From NCBI GenBank assembly GCA_036265385.1, contig DATAPD010000053.1, positions 1 to 51,600 of the forward strand: DNA of 51,600 nt. Reading direction: 5' to 3'. A program made the position numbers and the translations under genes. Positions 1-8,299 of the stretch are shown here, piece by piece. Under the pieces are notes generated by a model. That model had not been told where the DNA came from. It saw only the letters and a list, made by a program, of their open reading frames with translations, and made no database searches. The stretch is from DATAPD01 sp036265385. Lineage in GTDB: Bacteria; Acidobacteriota; Terriglobia; Terriglobales; Acidobacteriaceae. Position 1 is the first letter of the stretch. Each line of letters opens with the position of its first letter.

Positions 1-80
1 GCACACGAAAGTAACCTATCCAACTCCACAAACTCAGACGATGATGGAAGCGTCCGGACAGTCCGGTCGCGAAGCACAAC

Positions 81-614
81 ATGCCTCAAAAACTCCTGGA
101 TGTTCTCATGTTAGGACGCTGTTCGCACGAGTTTTCCTGGCCTCGCCGGGCCGCCGACGGCCATTATTACCAGGTCTGTCTTCTGTGCGCCGCGCAGTAC
201 CAATATGACTGGAAGACCATGCGCCGCACGGCCCGCGTCCATGAGACCGAGGCGGAGCCGACTACGACGATCAAGCGGCGGACTAGCTCCAAGAAGCCGA
301 CTTGGGTTCCGCGCGCTCGCCGTTTAAAACTGACGGTGCCGATTCGCTTTCGCGTAAAAAACATGAGCACGTGGTATCAGGGAACCACTGAAAATATCAG
401 CCAGTCTGGAGTTCTCTTCCACGGGCCCCAGCCACTTCCCGCAAATGCTTTGATCGAGATGGTCTTCGAAATGCCCGAGGATATTTCTGGGCAGAAGAAC
501 AGCAATGTGCTGTGTCAGGGCCGCGTCATCCGCTCAAAAGACGCACGCGACACGGAAGACGGCGTCGGACTGGCAGCGTCGATTCTGGATTACAAATTTC
601 TCCACCAAAACTAG
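81..614 (+). CDS. PilZ-domain protein with N-terminal Cys/His segment
   Basis: A 177-residue soluble protein. Its C-terminal half (about 76-175) looks like a PilZ domain, the family that binds the second messenger c-di-GMP. The PilZ signature (D/N)xSxxG appears as NISQSG at residues 105-110. The usual upstream Arg motif is present only as a loose Arg cluster at 78-81, and the second Arg of RxxxR seems to be Leu, so nucleotide binding is uncertain. The N-terminal third carries C14, H16, C33 and C36 in a spacing that could hold a zinc ion. No Shine-Dalgarno sequence is obvious before the ATG. It stands alone, with 146 bases before the next gene. The PilZ call is fairly firm; the zinc site is inference. 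Confidence 0.75.
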   Translation: MPQKLLDVLMLGRCSHEFSWPRRAADGHYYQVCLLCAAQYQYDWKTMRRTARVHETEAEPTTTIKRRTSSKKPTWVPRARRLKLTVPIRFRVKNMSTWYQGTTENISQSGVLFHGPQPLPANALIEMVFEMPEDISGQKNSNVLCQGRVIRSKDARDTEDGVGLAASILDYKFLHQN

Positions 615-760
615 CAACATTTTCCCCGCTAAGGTGTTCTTTCTACTGGGGCATCCTTATGTCTCGGGAAAGGTTCGGCACGCAGTTTTTTGTTGAACCG
701 GGGCAGCCGTTTGCATCTAAACTTAAATAGCTAAAGTTTCCTTACATCAGGAGTTTAATC

Positions 761-1864
761 ATGAAAACGAGAGCGTCTAAATTTCTCTCGCTTGTCGTTT
801 TGACTTCATTCCTTGTGGTTGGTCTTGCATGCAGCAAGGCGCCGAGCGATGCGGAACTGGCAGGAGCAGTGCAATCGCGGTTCAGCCAGGATTCTGGTCT
901 CGCTTCAAAAACCCTTAATGTCCAAGCAGCGAATGGCCGGATCACCCTGAGCGGCTCCGTTGAAAATGAAATGCAACGCGATGCTGCTGCACGTCAGGCG
1001 GCTGCGGTACCGGGCGTTAAGGATGTTGTGAACAATTTGCAGGTGATGCCGTCGAGTACAGAAGCAGCAAACCAAGCCCCCGCACCTGTCGAGGAAAAGC
1101 CGACGCCAGCTGCGGCCCCGGTCGCGAGACCTCGGCCAAGCAAAGCTAAGCCGCGTCCAGCGGAAACACCAACACACGTGGCACAAAACACCGAACCGGC
1201 GACGCCAGCCGTGGTGCCAGCGCCAGTACAGGCCGCGCCCGCAGCTCAGCCAGAGCCGCCAAAACCTCAGAAAGTTACTATTCCATCGGGAACGACCCTA
1301 GCAGTGCGCTTAGTCGATGCAGTCGATTCCGAAACAGCCCAAAACGGTCAGAGTTTTCATGCAACGCTGGATTCCCCGCTTTCGCTTGAGGGCGACGCAG
1401 TTATCCCTTCTGGGTATGACGTGACCGGACATGTGGTGGAAGTGCAGAGCGCCGGCAAATTTGCGGGCAAATCACTGCTGGTTCTACAGCTGGATCGGAT
1501 CGGAGTTGGAAGCAAGAGCTATAGCATCCAGACCGATCAATATCGACGCGAAGGAAGTTCTCGCACGAAGAACACGGCAGCCAAAGTCGGAACAGGCGCA
1601 GCCATCGGGGCCATCATCGGCGGAATCGCGGGAGGCGGTAAGGGTGCTGCGATCGGAGCAGCCGCCGGTGGCGGTTTAGGAGGCGGCGTGCAAGCAGCCA
1701 CTAAGGGGCAGCAGATCCAACTGCCTTCTGAAACCGTGCTGAACTTCACACTGCAGGCGCCCGTGACTGTACTACCTGCGGAGCCGAGACACTCCAATCG
1801 TCAGAAGCTGCCACAACCTGACAGCGACTCGGATCAGAATAAGAACGATAATCCACAGAATTAG
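761..1864 (+). CDS. BON-domain lipoprotein with glycine-zipper tail
   Basis: A 367-residue envelope protein. Residues 1-24 form a lipoprotein signal peptide ending in the lipobox VGLAC, with C24 the predicted lipidated residue. Residues about 28-95 match a BON domain, a lipid- and surface-binding fold found in periplasmic proteins such as OsmY. A Pro/Ala-rich linker follows (about 100-172). Then comes a beta-rich region that starts VTIPSGT, and a Gly/Ala-rich stretch (about 275-315) resembling the glycine zippers of outer-membrane-associated proteins. The start is supported by AGGAG at 749-753, seven bases before the ATG. A strong terminator follows the gene. The role is probably envelope integrity; the exact function is not known. 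Confidence 0.8.
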   Translation: MKTRASKFLSLVVLTSFLVVGLACSKAPSDAELAGAVQSRFSQDSGLASKTLNVQAANGRITLSGSVENEMQRDAAARQAAAVPGVKDVVNNLQVMPSSTEAANQAPAPVEEKPTPAAAPVARPRPSKAKPRPAETPTHVAQNTEPATPAVVPAPVQAAPAAQPEPPKPQKVTIPSGTTLAVRLVDAVDSETAQNGQSFHATLDSPLSLEGDAVIPSGYDVTGHVVEVQSAGKFAGKSLLVLQLDRIGVGSKSYSIQTDQYRREGSSRTKNTAAKVGTGAAIGAIIGGIAGGGKGAAIGAAAGGGLGGGVQAATKGQQIQLPSETVLNFTLQAPVTVLPAEPRHSNRQKLPQPDSDSDQNKNDNPQN

Positions 1865-1886
1865 TATCGTTAGAAGCGTTGTTAAC

Positions 1887-1917
1887 AAGCACGCCCGCGC
1901 TGGGCGTGCTTTCTTTT
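1887..1917 (+). terminator. Rho-independent terminator after BON lipoprotein
   Basis: A perfect 10-bp stem (AAGCACGCCC at 1887-1896 and its complement at 1902-1911) closes a five-base loop and runs into TTCTTTT. It lies 23 bases after the lipoprotein stop codon, so it ends that transcript. Confidence 0.9.
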
Positions 1918-2060
1918 GCGATTACGCCAGCAAGTGTGTCACACCGATACTGGCGGGCTTATCACCTGCAGGAGTGACACGGATCACCGAGGCTCGTGTG
2001 CAGACATCCATAGACTAGTCCTCAGTAGCGAGTTGATACAGCAGTGTGTAAGGAGGAATC

Positions 2061-2495
2061 ATGGAAAGCCGCAAACTACTCGGATGTGCCATCGTCCTAG
2101 CAGCGGCCCTGGTCGCCGGCGCTCAAGAGCAGTCTCAAAAAGTTGTGAAGCACGTGCCCATCAAGCCGACTTCGGCGGCTTCGGGCGAGGAAATGTACAA
2201 CACTTATTGCGCCGTTTGTCACGCTAAAGACGGTAAAGGCAATGGTCCGGCCGCAGAAGCTTTGAAAGTTCCACCGCCAGATCTGACACAGTTGAGCAAG
2301 AAGAACGGTGGCAACTACCCGAGCCTAAAGGTTTCTGCCATCATCCGAGGCGAGCAATCTCTTCCCGCCCATGGCACGAAAGATATGCCGGTTTGGGGCG
2401 CATTGTTCTGGAAGATGAGCCAGGGGCATGAGAGCGAAGTCCAACAGCGCATTGCCAACCTGAACAAACACATCGAAGGCATGCAGCAGAAATAA
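2061..2495 (+). CDS. Small exported c-type cytochrome
   Basis: A 144-residue mono-haem cytochrome c with an N-terminal signal peptide ending near residue 21. The haem-binding motif CAVCH occupies residues 50-54, and M109 in KDMPVWG is the likely distal haem ligand, as in class I cytochromes. It should act in the periplasm as an electron carrier. The start is certain: a near-perfect Shine-Dalgarno AAGGAGGA lies at 2050-2057. No oxidase or other respiratory subunit is adjacent, so its redox partner cannot be named. The 196 bases upstream hold the previous gene's terminator and a 7-bp inverted repeat, GTGTCAC (1936-1942) with GTGACAC (1974-1980), of unknown role. Confidence 0.88.
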   Translation: MESRKLLGCAIVLAAALVAGAQEQSQKVVKHVPIKPTSAASGEEMYNTYCAVCHAKDGKGNGPAAEALKVPPPDLTQLSKKNGGNYPSLKVSAIIRGEQSLPAHGTKDMPVWGALFWKMSQGHESEVQQRIANLNKHIEGMQQK

Positions 2496-2505
2496 GTATC
2501 AGTAC

Positions 2506-2534
2506 CCGGGTCGCGAGTCAGAATCGCGGCCCGG
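2506..2534 (+). repeat. Strong hairpin after the cytochrome gene
   Basis: An 11-bp stem with one G-U pair, CCGGGTCGCGA (2506-2516) and TCGCGGCCCGG (2524-2534), closes a seven-base loop ten bases past the cytochrome stop. No T-tract follows, so it may stabilise the mRNA 3' end rather than act as a classical terminator. Confidence 0.5.
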
Positions 2535-2673
2535 ACCAGTGTCGCTCGATAAAAAGCAACTAGTTTACGGGGGCAAACGCCGCCTGTTACATTCTTCCTG
2601 ACAGCCGAAATTCAAGACTGCATCGGCTTAGCCACCCCATTAGTTAGACGTTCTTCCGCGACCTAACTGGTTC

Positions 2674-4122
2674 ATGCCCAACTCCAGCCAGCACGACTCG
2701 TTTCACAAAAGATGGGAATTGTTCAGTGGAGCGCCGGCCTATCTTTTTGCCCTACTAATCACCTGGTTAACGTTAAGCGTTTGGGCACTCTGGCCGATCA
2801 TGCGGGAAGCACCCGCATCCCTGTTCGTGGCGGCTGTTGCGGCCGTGGCGCGCTTTGCGGGTTTCGGCCCGGCGTTGCTGTGCTCTTTTGCATCCGCCTT
2901 TTGCCTGGACTATTTCATTTTCAGCCCGCAGTTCACGTTCGCCACACGACCAGTCGATTTGGAGCGCCTCACGGTTTTCGTCGGGATTTGCATCATTGTC
3001 GCAAGCATGGCGCGACAGCGTTCTAAGGCAGAGCGGCGTGCCGCGGAGACGCGGCAACAAATGGCAGCAATCGTGGAGTCCTCGGATGACGCAATCTTTA
3101 GCACGCGTCCAGACGGGACAATTACGAGCTGGAACCGCGGCGCCGAGATGCTTTACCAGTACGCCGTGGAAGAAGCCATGGGAAGGCACGTAAGCCTGAT
3201 CTGCCCCTCCGATCGGCTGGCAGAGGTACAACAGAACACCGACCGCATCAATCGCGGAGAATCGGTCGCCAGCTATCAAACCGAGCGCCAACGCAAGGAT
3301 GGAAGCAAGGTGAGTGTCATGATTTCGATTTCGCCCTTGCGTACACCAACTGGCGAAATTGTAGGGGCGTCGGCAATCGCGCGAGACATTTCAGCACAAA
3401 AACGTTCGGAAGAAGCGCTCAGGCGAAATGAAAAGCTCGCTACTGCCGGACGTCTCGCGGCCTCGATCGCCCATGAAATCAATAATCCATTGGAAGCGGT
3501 CACGAACCTGATCTACCTTGCGCGTCACGATTCCCTGAATGCGAATGACTATTTGCAGATGGCGGAAAGCGAAGTGGCGCGAGTCGGACGCATTGCGCAG
3601 CAGGCGTTAGGCTTCGTTCGCGACCCTGCTGTCGCCGCTCACCTCGACGTGGGGGCCGTGCTCGAGGAGGTGCTACAGCTCTATGCAAGTAAGCTCAAAA
3701 AGAAACAGGTTCGCGTGGAAAAGCGTTTCCATAAGGTTGAGATACAGGCATACAGCGGCGAACTTCGACAGCTGTTTTCCAACCTGATCGTCAATGCGCT
3801 CGATGCGCTGCAACCGGGCGGCTGTTTGTACTTGCGGGTAGGCCGCGGGACAGATCGATCAACTCCGGGCCGCAGTGGTGTTCGAGTCGTGGTTGCCGAC
3901 AATGGAACGGGTATCGCGCCCGAGCACTTTGAGCATCTTTTCGAGCCGTTTTACACGACCAAAAAAGACAGCGGGACAGGGCTTGGGCTTTGGCTATCGC
4001 TCGGGATTGTTCGCAAACATGGGGGTAGCATTCGGGTTCGGAGCCGCACGCAAGGCGCCGCCGCAGGAACGGTTTTCTCTATTTTCCTTCCCGAGCTGGT
4101 CCAAAACTCGAAAGCCGCCTAA
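2674..4122 (+). CDS. Membrane PAS sensor histidine kinase
   Basis: A 482-residue sensor kinase. Residues about 20-112 contain several membrane segments in a DUF4118-like arrangement (the membrane module also found in KdpD). A PAS domain spans about 128-243. The dimerisation segment carries the phospho-accepting H267 in SIAHEINNP, and the ATPase domain has N374 (N box), D409 (VADNGTG) and GTGLGL at 434-439. All catalytic motifs are present, so it should be active. No response regulator lies next to it, making it an orphan kinase whose partner is elsewhere. The ATG at 2674 has no clear ribosome-binding site. The signal is unknown. Confidence 0.88.
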   Translation: MPNSSQHDSFHKRWELFSGAPAYLFALLITWLTLSVWALWPIMREAPASLFVAAVAAVARFAGFGPALLCSFASAFCLDYFIFSPQFTFATRPVDLERLTVFVGICIIVASMARQRSKAERRAAETRQQMAAIVESSDDAIFSTRPDGTITSWNRGAEMLYQYAVEEAMGRHVSLICPSDRLAEVQQNTDRINRGESVASYQTERQRKDGSKVSVMISISPLRTPTGEIVGASAIARDISAQKRSEEALRRNEKLATAGRLAASIAHEINNPLEAVTNLIYLARHDSLNANDYLQMAESEVARVGRIAQQALGFVRDPAVAAHLDVGAVLEEVLQLYASKLKKKQVRVEKRFHKVEIQAYSGELRQLFSNLIVNALDALQPGGCLYLRVGRGTDRSTPGRSGVRVVVADNGTGIAPEHFEHLFEPFYTTKKDSGTGLGLWLSLGIVRKHGGSIRVRSRTQGAAAGTVFSIFLPELVQNSKAA

Positions 4123-4239
4123 ACAGTGGCTTGAACCAAACTGGTCACCCCTCCTAACTGTGTTTTAGACAGCACTTTAAGGACACTGTTCTGAAGGTCA
4201 GTGACTTCGGTACCTTAGTTTTGCCCTGCCATTGCGACT

Positions 4240-4245
4240 TATAAT
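4240..4245 (+). promoter_or_regulatory. Candidate -10 element before prepilin peptidase
   Basis: A perfect TATAAT lies 44 bases before the GTG start of the prepilin peptidase gene. The -35 region (around 4215-4222) is a poor match, so this is tentative. Confidence 0.4.
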
Positions 4246-4289
4246 TTTCAGCAAGACTGCCCGCAAATTTTGTTCAGTCAAAGGGAACA

Positions 4290-5213
4290 GTGGATCCTTT
4301 TGTCGCATTTTCGGTTTTCACGTTCGGACTCTGCTTCGGCAGCTTCCTGAACGTCTGCATTTATCGGATGCCTCGCGGTTTATCCGTCTCGCGTCCGAGG
4401 TCCGCCTGCCCGAATTGCAAATCCATGATTCCCTTCTACGACAACATCCCTGTTGTTAGCTGGCTGCTTCTAAGAGGGCGTTGCCGCAAATGCAAGACAC
4501 GCATTTCCGCAAGGTACGTGCTAGTGGAATTGTTAACGGCAGCCATGTTTCTTATCTGCTACCGCTACTTTGGACTAAGTGCAGCATTCATCAAATACGC
4601 AACGCTCAGCTTCCTGCTGATTGGGCTAATTTTCACGGATGCCGAGACGAAGCTTCTACCTGACAAGCTGACACTTACTGGTCTGGGGCTGGGATTGTTC
4701 TTCAGTGTACTTGTCCCGGTTAATGATCTTGCGTCCCAAGTCTTGCCGGGTCTCGTCAATCTCCCCGTCAGTTCTGATGTGGGCTGGAGATTGATGTCAT
4801 TCGTGGACGCCTCGTTGGGAGCGATGGCCGGCGCATCGTTCATCTACGGAGCGGGCGCGATCTACCTGCGCGCAAGAGGGATCGAAGGCATGGGGTTTGG
4901 CGATGTGAAGTTGATGGGAATGATCGGCGCATTCCTTGGCCTCAAGCTGACGGTCCTGACCATCTTTGCGGCTTCCATTGCGGGTTCGATTTTCGGAGTA
5001 TCGACTGTTCTCGCGGTTTGGGTCCGCCGCACTCGCCGTTTGATGCAACGCTCGCACCTGAGTGCGATGCAGGCTCGTAAGCGAGCATGGCAATCCGCCC
5101 AACTTGTCTATCGGAATTATGAAATGCCGTTTGGAGTGTTCTTGGGCAGCATGGCGCTGCTTGCACTCTTTTTTGGCGAGCCATTCCTGAAGTGGTATTG
5201 GGGGCTGCTGTGA
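4290..5213 (+). CDS. pilD: Prepilin peptidase (type IV leader peptidase/methylase)
   Basis: A 307-residue polytopic membrane protease that cleaves, and in bifunctional forms N-methylates, type IV pilin and pseudopilin precursors. The N-terminal domain holds the zinc site C40-x2-C43 and C65-x2-C68 typical of bifunctional enzymes. The two catalytic aspartates of the aspartic protease domain are D117 (FTDAETKLLPD) and D205 (GFGDVKLMG). Translation appears to start at the GTG at 4290. The last four bases overlap the start of the next gene (GTGA), so the two are probably translationally coupled. No pilin gene is in the window, so this is probably the general enzyme for pili or secretion elsewhere. 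The symbol could equally be gspO. Confidence 0.93.
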   Translation: MDPFVAFSVFTFGLCFGSFLNVCIYRMPRGLSVSRPRSACPNCKSMIPFYDNIPVVSWLLLRGRCRKCKTRISARYVLVELLTAAMFLICYRYFGLSAAFIKYATLSFLLIGLIFTDAETKLLPDKLTLTGLGLGLFFSVLVPVNDLASQVLPGLVNLPVSSDVGWRLMSFVDASLGAMAGASFIYGAGAIYLRARGIEGMGFGDVKLMGMIGAFLGLKLTVLTIFAASIAGSIFGVSTVLAVWVRRTRRLMQRSHLSAMQARKRAWQSAQLVYRNYEMPFGVFLGSMALLALFFGEPFLKWYWGLL

Positions 5214-6073
5214 GAATACTTACGAACCCAGTCCTCATGCGCGCCGGTGTCGTTTTGGTTGGTGCGACCTTAGCTTTTGTGGTCGCAGTCCTGATCTTCA
5301 GGCGCATCAGGCGCAGAGTAACAGACATTTCCTCGGGAATCGGCGAGATGCCAACCTCCGTCGATCAACTTCCATTACATACCTACCACGCTGTCATCCA
5401 GCAACTGAAACAGCAGAAGTACGAACTGACGGCCCAACAGCAGACGGATCGCCGAAGAGCGAAGTTCAGCGAAAGTATCAGCGCATCTGTTTTGTCACAT
5501 CTCTCTTCGGGTGTGCTTTTCTTCAACACTTCAGGTTTGGTCCGGCAGGCCAACAAGGCTGCGAAAGAAATCCTGGGCTACGCGTCGCCAACTGGCATGA
5601 GCGCGATAGATATCTTTCGCACCGCACCGGTGGCTGTAAATGGAAAAACCATTCCTCTATCGCAAGCCGTTCAGGACACGATCGCGAGCGGCGTTGAAAT
5701 CAGCCGGGCAAAAGTCGACTACCGCTGTCCCTCGAATGAGGAACGCGTTCTCGAGGTCACGATTTCACCCGTGTGCGCGGAAGACGGTTCAGCACTGGGA
5801 GTGGCTTGTCTGTTTACGGACAAGACAGAACTGGCGGACATAGAACGGGATCTGCAGCTGCGCGGCGAGCTTTCCGCCGAGATGGCGCTAGCGCTTCGAG
5901 CATCGTTAGCCACTATCTCAGGATTGGCTCAACAGCTTCGCAAGAATAACGATTTGGAATGTGCGAAACATTTGGCGGCCGATATCGCGCAGGAAGCAGG
6001 ACATCTGGAACATCAGATTAGCGGCTTTTTAGCAGGAGGCGAAAAGGCTCTTGCAGTCACAAGTTCAAAGTAG
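5210..6073 (+). CDS. Membrane-anchored PAS protein with incomplete kinase module
   Basis: A 287-residue protein with one N-terminal membrane segment (about 8-30), a PAS domain (about 95-205), and a C-terminal helical stretch (about 210-275) that resembles a histidine-kinase dimerisation helix pair. No ATP-binding domain follows, and the position where a phospho-accepting His would sit is not convincing. It therefore looks like a kinase-derived sensor or scaffold rather than an enzyme. The GTG at 5210 is preferred because it overlaps the prepilin peptidase stop in a GTGA arrangement; an in-frame upstream start at 5192 would only add six residues. Coupling suggests a link to pilus or secretion assembly, which is inference. 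Confidence 0.7.
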   Translation: MRILTNPVLMRAGVVLVGATLAFVVAVLIFRRIRRRVTDISSGIGEMPTSVDQLPLHTYHAVIQQLKQQKYELTAQQQTDRRRAKFSESISASVLSHLSSGVLFFNTSGLVRQANKAAKEILGYASPTGMSAIDIFRTAPVAVNGKTIPLSQAVQDTIASGVEISRAKVDYRCPSNEERVLEVTISPVCAEDGSALGVACLFTDKTELADIERDLQLRGELSAEMALALRASLATISGLAQQLRKNNDLECAKHLAADIAQEAGHLEHQISGFLAGGEKALAVTSSK

Positions 6074-6118
6074 ATTCAGCTCCGGGTGGCTTTCCGGCGC
6101 AACACGAGGGTAACGACA

Positions 6119-6775
6119 ATGAGGCGAACTGTAATTTTTTTGATGGGCTGTATCGTTTTTAGCGGTGCAATTGCCAGCGCTCAATCACTCGGAGACTACG
6201 CTAAAAGTGTCCGCAAGGAAAAAGCACAACCGAGCGGGGCCGCGAAACACTTCGACAACGACAACCTGCCGAAGACCGACCATCTAACGGTCATGGGGCA
6301 GCCTGCCGCTGCGGAAGTTTCGAAAGAAGAAACCAAGCATGACGGCGATGCCGACCAGCCGAAAACGGACGCAAAGGAAGCCGACACAAAGGAAGCCGAC
6401 AAAAAAGAGTCAGAGGCGACAACCTCGAGTGACAAGCAGGCACCAAGCGTAAAGGAAAAAGACAAAGACGAAAATGTCGAGAAACAAAAAGCCTGGGACG
6501 AGTGGAAAAAGCGTCTCCAAGCGCAGAAGACTGAGATTGCCACGCTGGAAAAAGATCTCGACCTGACGAATCGCGAATACAGACTGCGGGCTGCGGCCAT
6601 GTACGCCGATGCTGGAAATCGCTTGCGGAATTCTGCGGAGTGGGACAAGGAGGATCGCGATTACAAGGCGCAGATAGCTCAGAAAGAGAAATCAGTCGAG
6701 GATGCGAAGTCTAAGCTCGAGTCACTGAAAGAAGATGCCCGTAAGGACGGGGTGCCAAACTCAATCCGCGAATAA
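6119..6775 (+). CDS. Exported charged coiled-coil protein
   Basis: A 218-residue protein with a clear signal peptide (residues 1-22, ending in ASAQS). A low-complexity Lys/Glu/Asp-rich region follows, including short repeats of KEAD around residues 85-100. A predicted coiled coil covers about 120-215 and is rich in heptad-spaced Leu, Lys and Glu. The ATG at 6119 has a weak upstream GAGGG, and the signal peptide begins exactly there; the GTG at 6086 would add an unlikely 11-residue extension. It lies 45 bases after the PAS gene on the same strand and is closed by a terminator. The function is not recognised; a periplasmic structural role is plausible. Confidence 0.7.
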   Translation: MRRTVIFLMGCIVFSGAIASAQSLGDYAKSVRKEKAQPSGAAKHFDNDNLPKTDHLTVMGQPAAAEVSKEETKHDGDADQPKTDAKEADTKEADKKESEATTSSDKQAPSVKEKDKDENVEKQKAWDEWKKRLQAQKTEIATLEKDLDLTNREYRLRAAAMYADAGNRLRNSAEWDKEDRDYKAQIAQKEKSVEDAKSKLESLKEDARKDGVPNSIRE

Positions 6776-6794
6776 AAAGAGTTTTTCTATAACG

Positions 6795-6819
6795 GGCACG
6801 GCTGAGGCCGTGCCTTTTT
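6795..6819 (+). terminator. Terminator after coiled-coil gene
   Basis: An 8-bp perfect stem GGCACGGC/GCCGTGCC with loop TGAG is followed by TTTTT. It sits at the convergent junction with the DinB gene and overlaps that gene's stop codon. Confidence 0.88.
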
Positions 6820-7322
6820 CATTTCTGTGTTTTAAGCCGATCCAGGATCTGTCGGCAGTGGTGACGGCCGTGGGTTGCGTGAAACTTCCGCCACTGCATA
6901 ATGTTCAGACCACCGAAAATCGGATGATCGAGTACGCGTACTTTCCCAAACTTCTTTTCGCATTCGGTGGCAAGTCGGTCCATTTCAGCGAGCTGCGTCC
7001 GAATCTGATTCACGACGTCGTCCGCTGACATCCCACTGGGCAATGCCTGTGGCGGAGATTTACGGCCTTCGGGAAAATATCCCACGGTGATCACGAGAAA
7101 CGACGCCAGACGCTGATATATCGAGGGCGATGAAGCCCGTGTCTGTCCCATGGTCAGTGCCCTCTGGAAGCCTTTGCCAGTAGCCGTGTAGGTGAGAAGA
7201 AGGTGTTCCAGAATTTGCACGATCGTCCACTTACCGTTCCAGGATTGGACGAGTTGATGGGGAGCGACTTTTTCTATGGCAGAAGCGATTTCGCGATCAA
7301 GATGCTCCAAGTGAGGGTTCAT
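6819..7322 (-). CDS. DinB-family protein
   Basis: A 167-residue four-helix-bundle protein of the DinB/YfiT superfamily, whose members use three histidines to bind a metal and often act as thiol-dependent transferases. Candidate ligands are the His in LEHLLL near residue 35 and the C-terminal HATHGRHH cluster near 150-157, the usual arrangement. The ATG at 7322 gives a standard DinB N-terminus; the frame stays open upstream to 7478, but that would overlap the start of the divergent lipoprotein. Substrate unknown. The gene is monocistronic and convergent with the coiled-coil gene. Confidence 0.8.
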   Translation of the reverse strand: MNPHLEHLDREIASAIEKVAPHQLVQSWNGKWTIVQILEHLLLTYTATGKGFQRALTMGQTRASSPSIYQRLASFLVITVGYFPEGRKSPPQALPSGMSADDVVNQIRTQLAEMDRLATECEKKFGKVRVLDHPIFGGLNIMQWRKFHATHGRHHCRQILDRLKTQK

Positions 7323-7387
7323 AACAGTCCCATCATTTACAATATCCGCCGTCAAACGAAACTCAAAATCATTGGAAGGTCGTGGCA

Positions 7388-8002
7388 ATGAACAAGCTGC
7401 TTGTAGCTGTTGCTGCAATGCTGATCTTACTTGGTTGCTCCTCCGAACCGCCGAAGCCAGCCGAAAAGCCCCAGCCAAAAACCACAGAACTGGCTACAGG
7501 ACGCACAGCCTTCCAGAAGCTCTACGTAGCCGCTCACGGCTGGGGCCGTGATGCGCAGCCATATCGAGTGCAATCGCAAACGTCCGCCGATTCAAATGGT
7601 CACGATGGTAAATCGGCAGTATGGCGGGGTTCATTCGCGTCAGTTGCAATGCGCGGTACTAAGCCATACGTCTGGTCCGGAAGCACCGACAAAGATGCGC
7701 CTTCGCGTGGCGTATCACCCGGCAATGAAGATTCCTACAACCCTTCGAATTCGTCCACGCAGGTATTCGATATGCAGTTCTTGAAAACCGATTCGGACAA
7801 AGCATTCGAAGTTGCCCAGCAGCACGGAGGCGACAAACTCCTGGCTAAAACCGCAGATATGCCGGTCTACTATTCTCTGGACTGGAACCGCTCCGAAAAC
7901 AAACTGGAGTGGCACGTGATGTACGGAGGCGGGCGAGACGATGCGAAGCTGCGTGTGGCAGTGGACGCCACTACAGGAAACTTTCTTCGAGTTGAAAAGT
8001 AG
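7388..8002 (+). CDS. Exported lipoprotein, unknown function
   Basis: A 204-residue protein starting with a lipoprotein signal peptide; the lipobox LLGC places the lipidated Cys at residue 17. A Pro/Lys linker follows, then a globular domain of about 165 residues with no motif I can name. The ATG at 7388 is supported by GGAAGG at 7374-7379, eight bases upstream; a GTG two codons earlier is less likely. It is divergent from the DinB gene, leaving 65 bases for both promoters. Domain size and pattern suggest a small sensor or inhibitor-like fold, but I do not recognise it. Confidence 0.7.
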   Translation: MNKLLVAVAAMLILLGCSSEPPKPAEKPQPKTTELATGRTAFQKLYVAAHGWGRDAQPYRVQSQTSADSNGHDGKSAVWRGSFASVAMRGTKPYVWSGSTDKDAPSRGVSPGNEDSYNPSNSSTQVFDMQFLKTDSDKAFEVAQQHGGDKLLAKTADMPVYYSLDWNRSENKLEWHVMYGGGRDDAKLRVAVDATTGNFLRVEK

Positions 8003-8299
8003 CTGTCGCCAACAGCCTGAGAGCTTGCGCCCGTGCTCGTGTTCCGAAACACGGCGGCGCGCCAAGTAGTAGGAGAACCAACAAGTCTGTTCGGAAATTT
8101 TCGCACTCTTTTTTGCGAGTTGACCGACTTTGCCCTAGAATAGGAAAGCTTTTAAGGCTGCTTCCCAGGCCAGCCGAAGTGACCAGTCCCCTCGAGTGCA
8201 CTTCCACCTCGTGGTCTACCGATCGAGCAGACGTGTCTTCGGGTCCGGGTGCAGTGAATTACCAAGGTCACTTGGCCAGAGGTACCGTCAGCTTCTACC
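8003..8299. other. Intergenic region with no recognised feature
   Basis: These 297 bases between the lipoprotein gene and the CpaE-like gene contain no convincing coding frame. I found no hairpin with a T-tract and no promoter I would defend. A short frame at 8113-8319 has no protein-like features. Confidence 0.5.

Noticed and set aside
2773..3291. Long minus-strand frame of 172 codons
   Set aside because: It lies inside the histidine kinase on the opposite strand; the protein is Arg/Cys/His-rich with no domain, a typical shadow in high-GC DNA.
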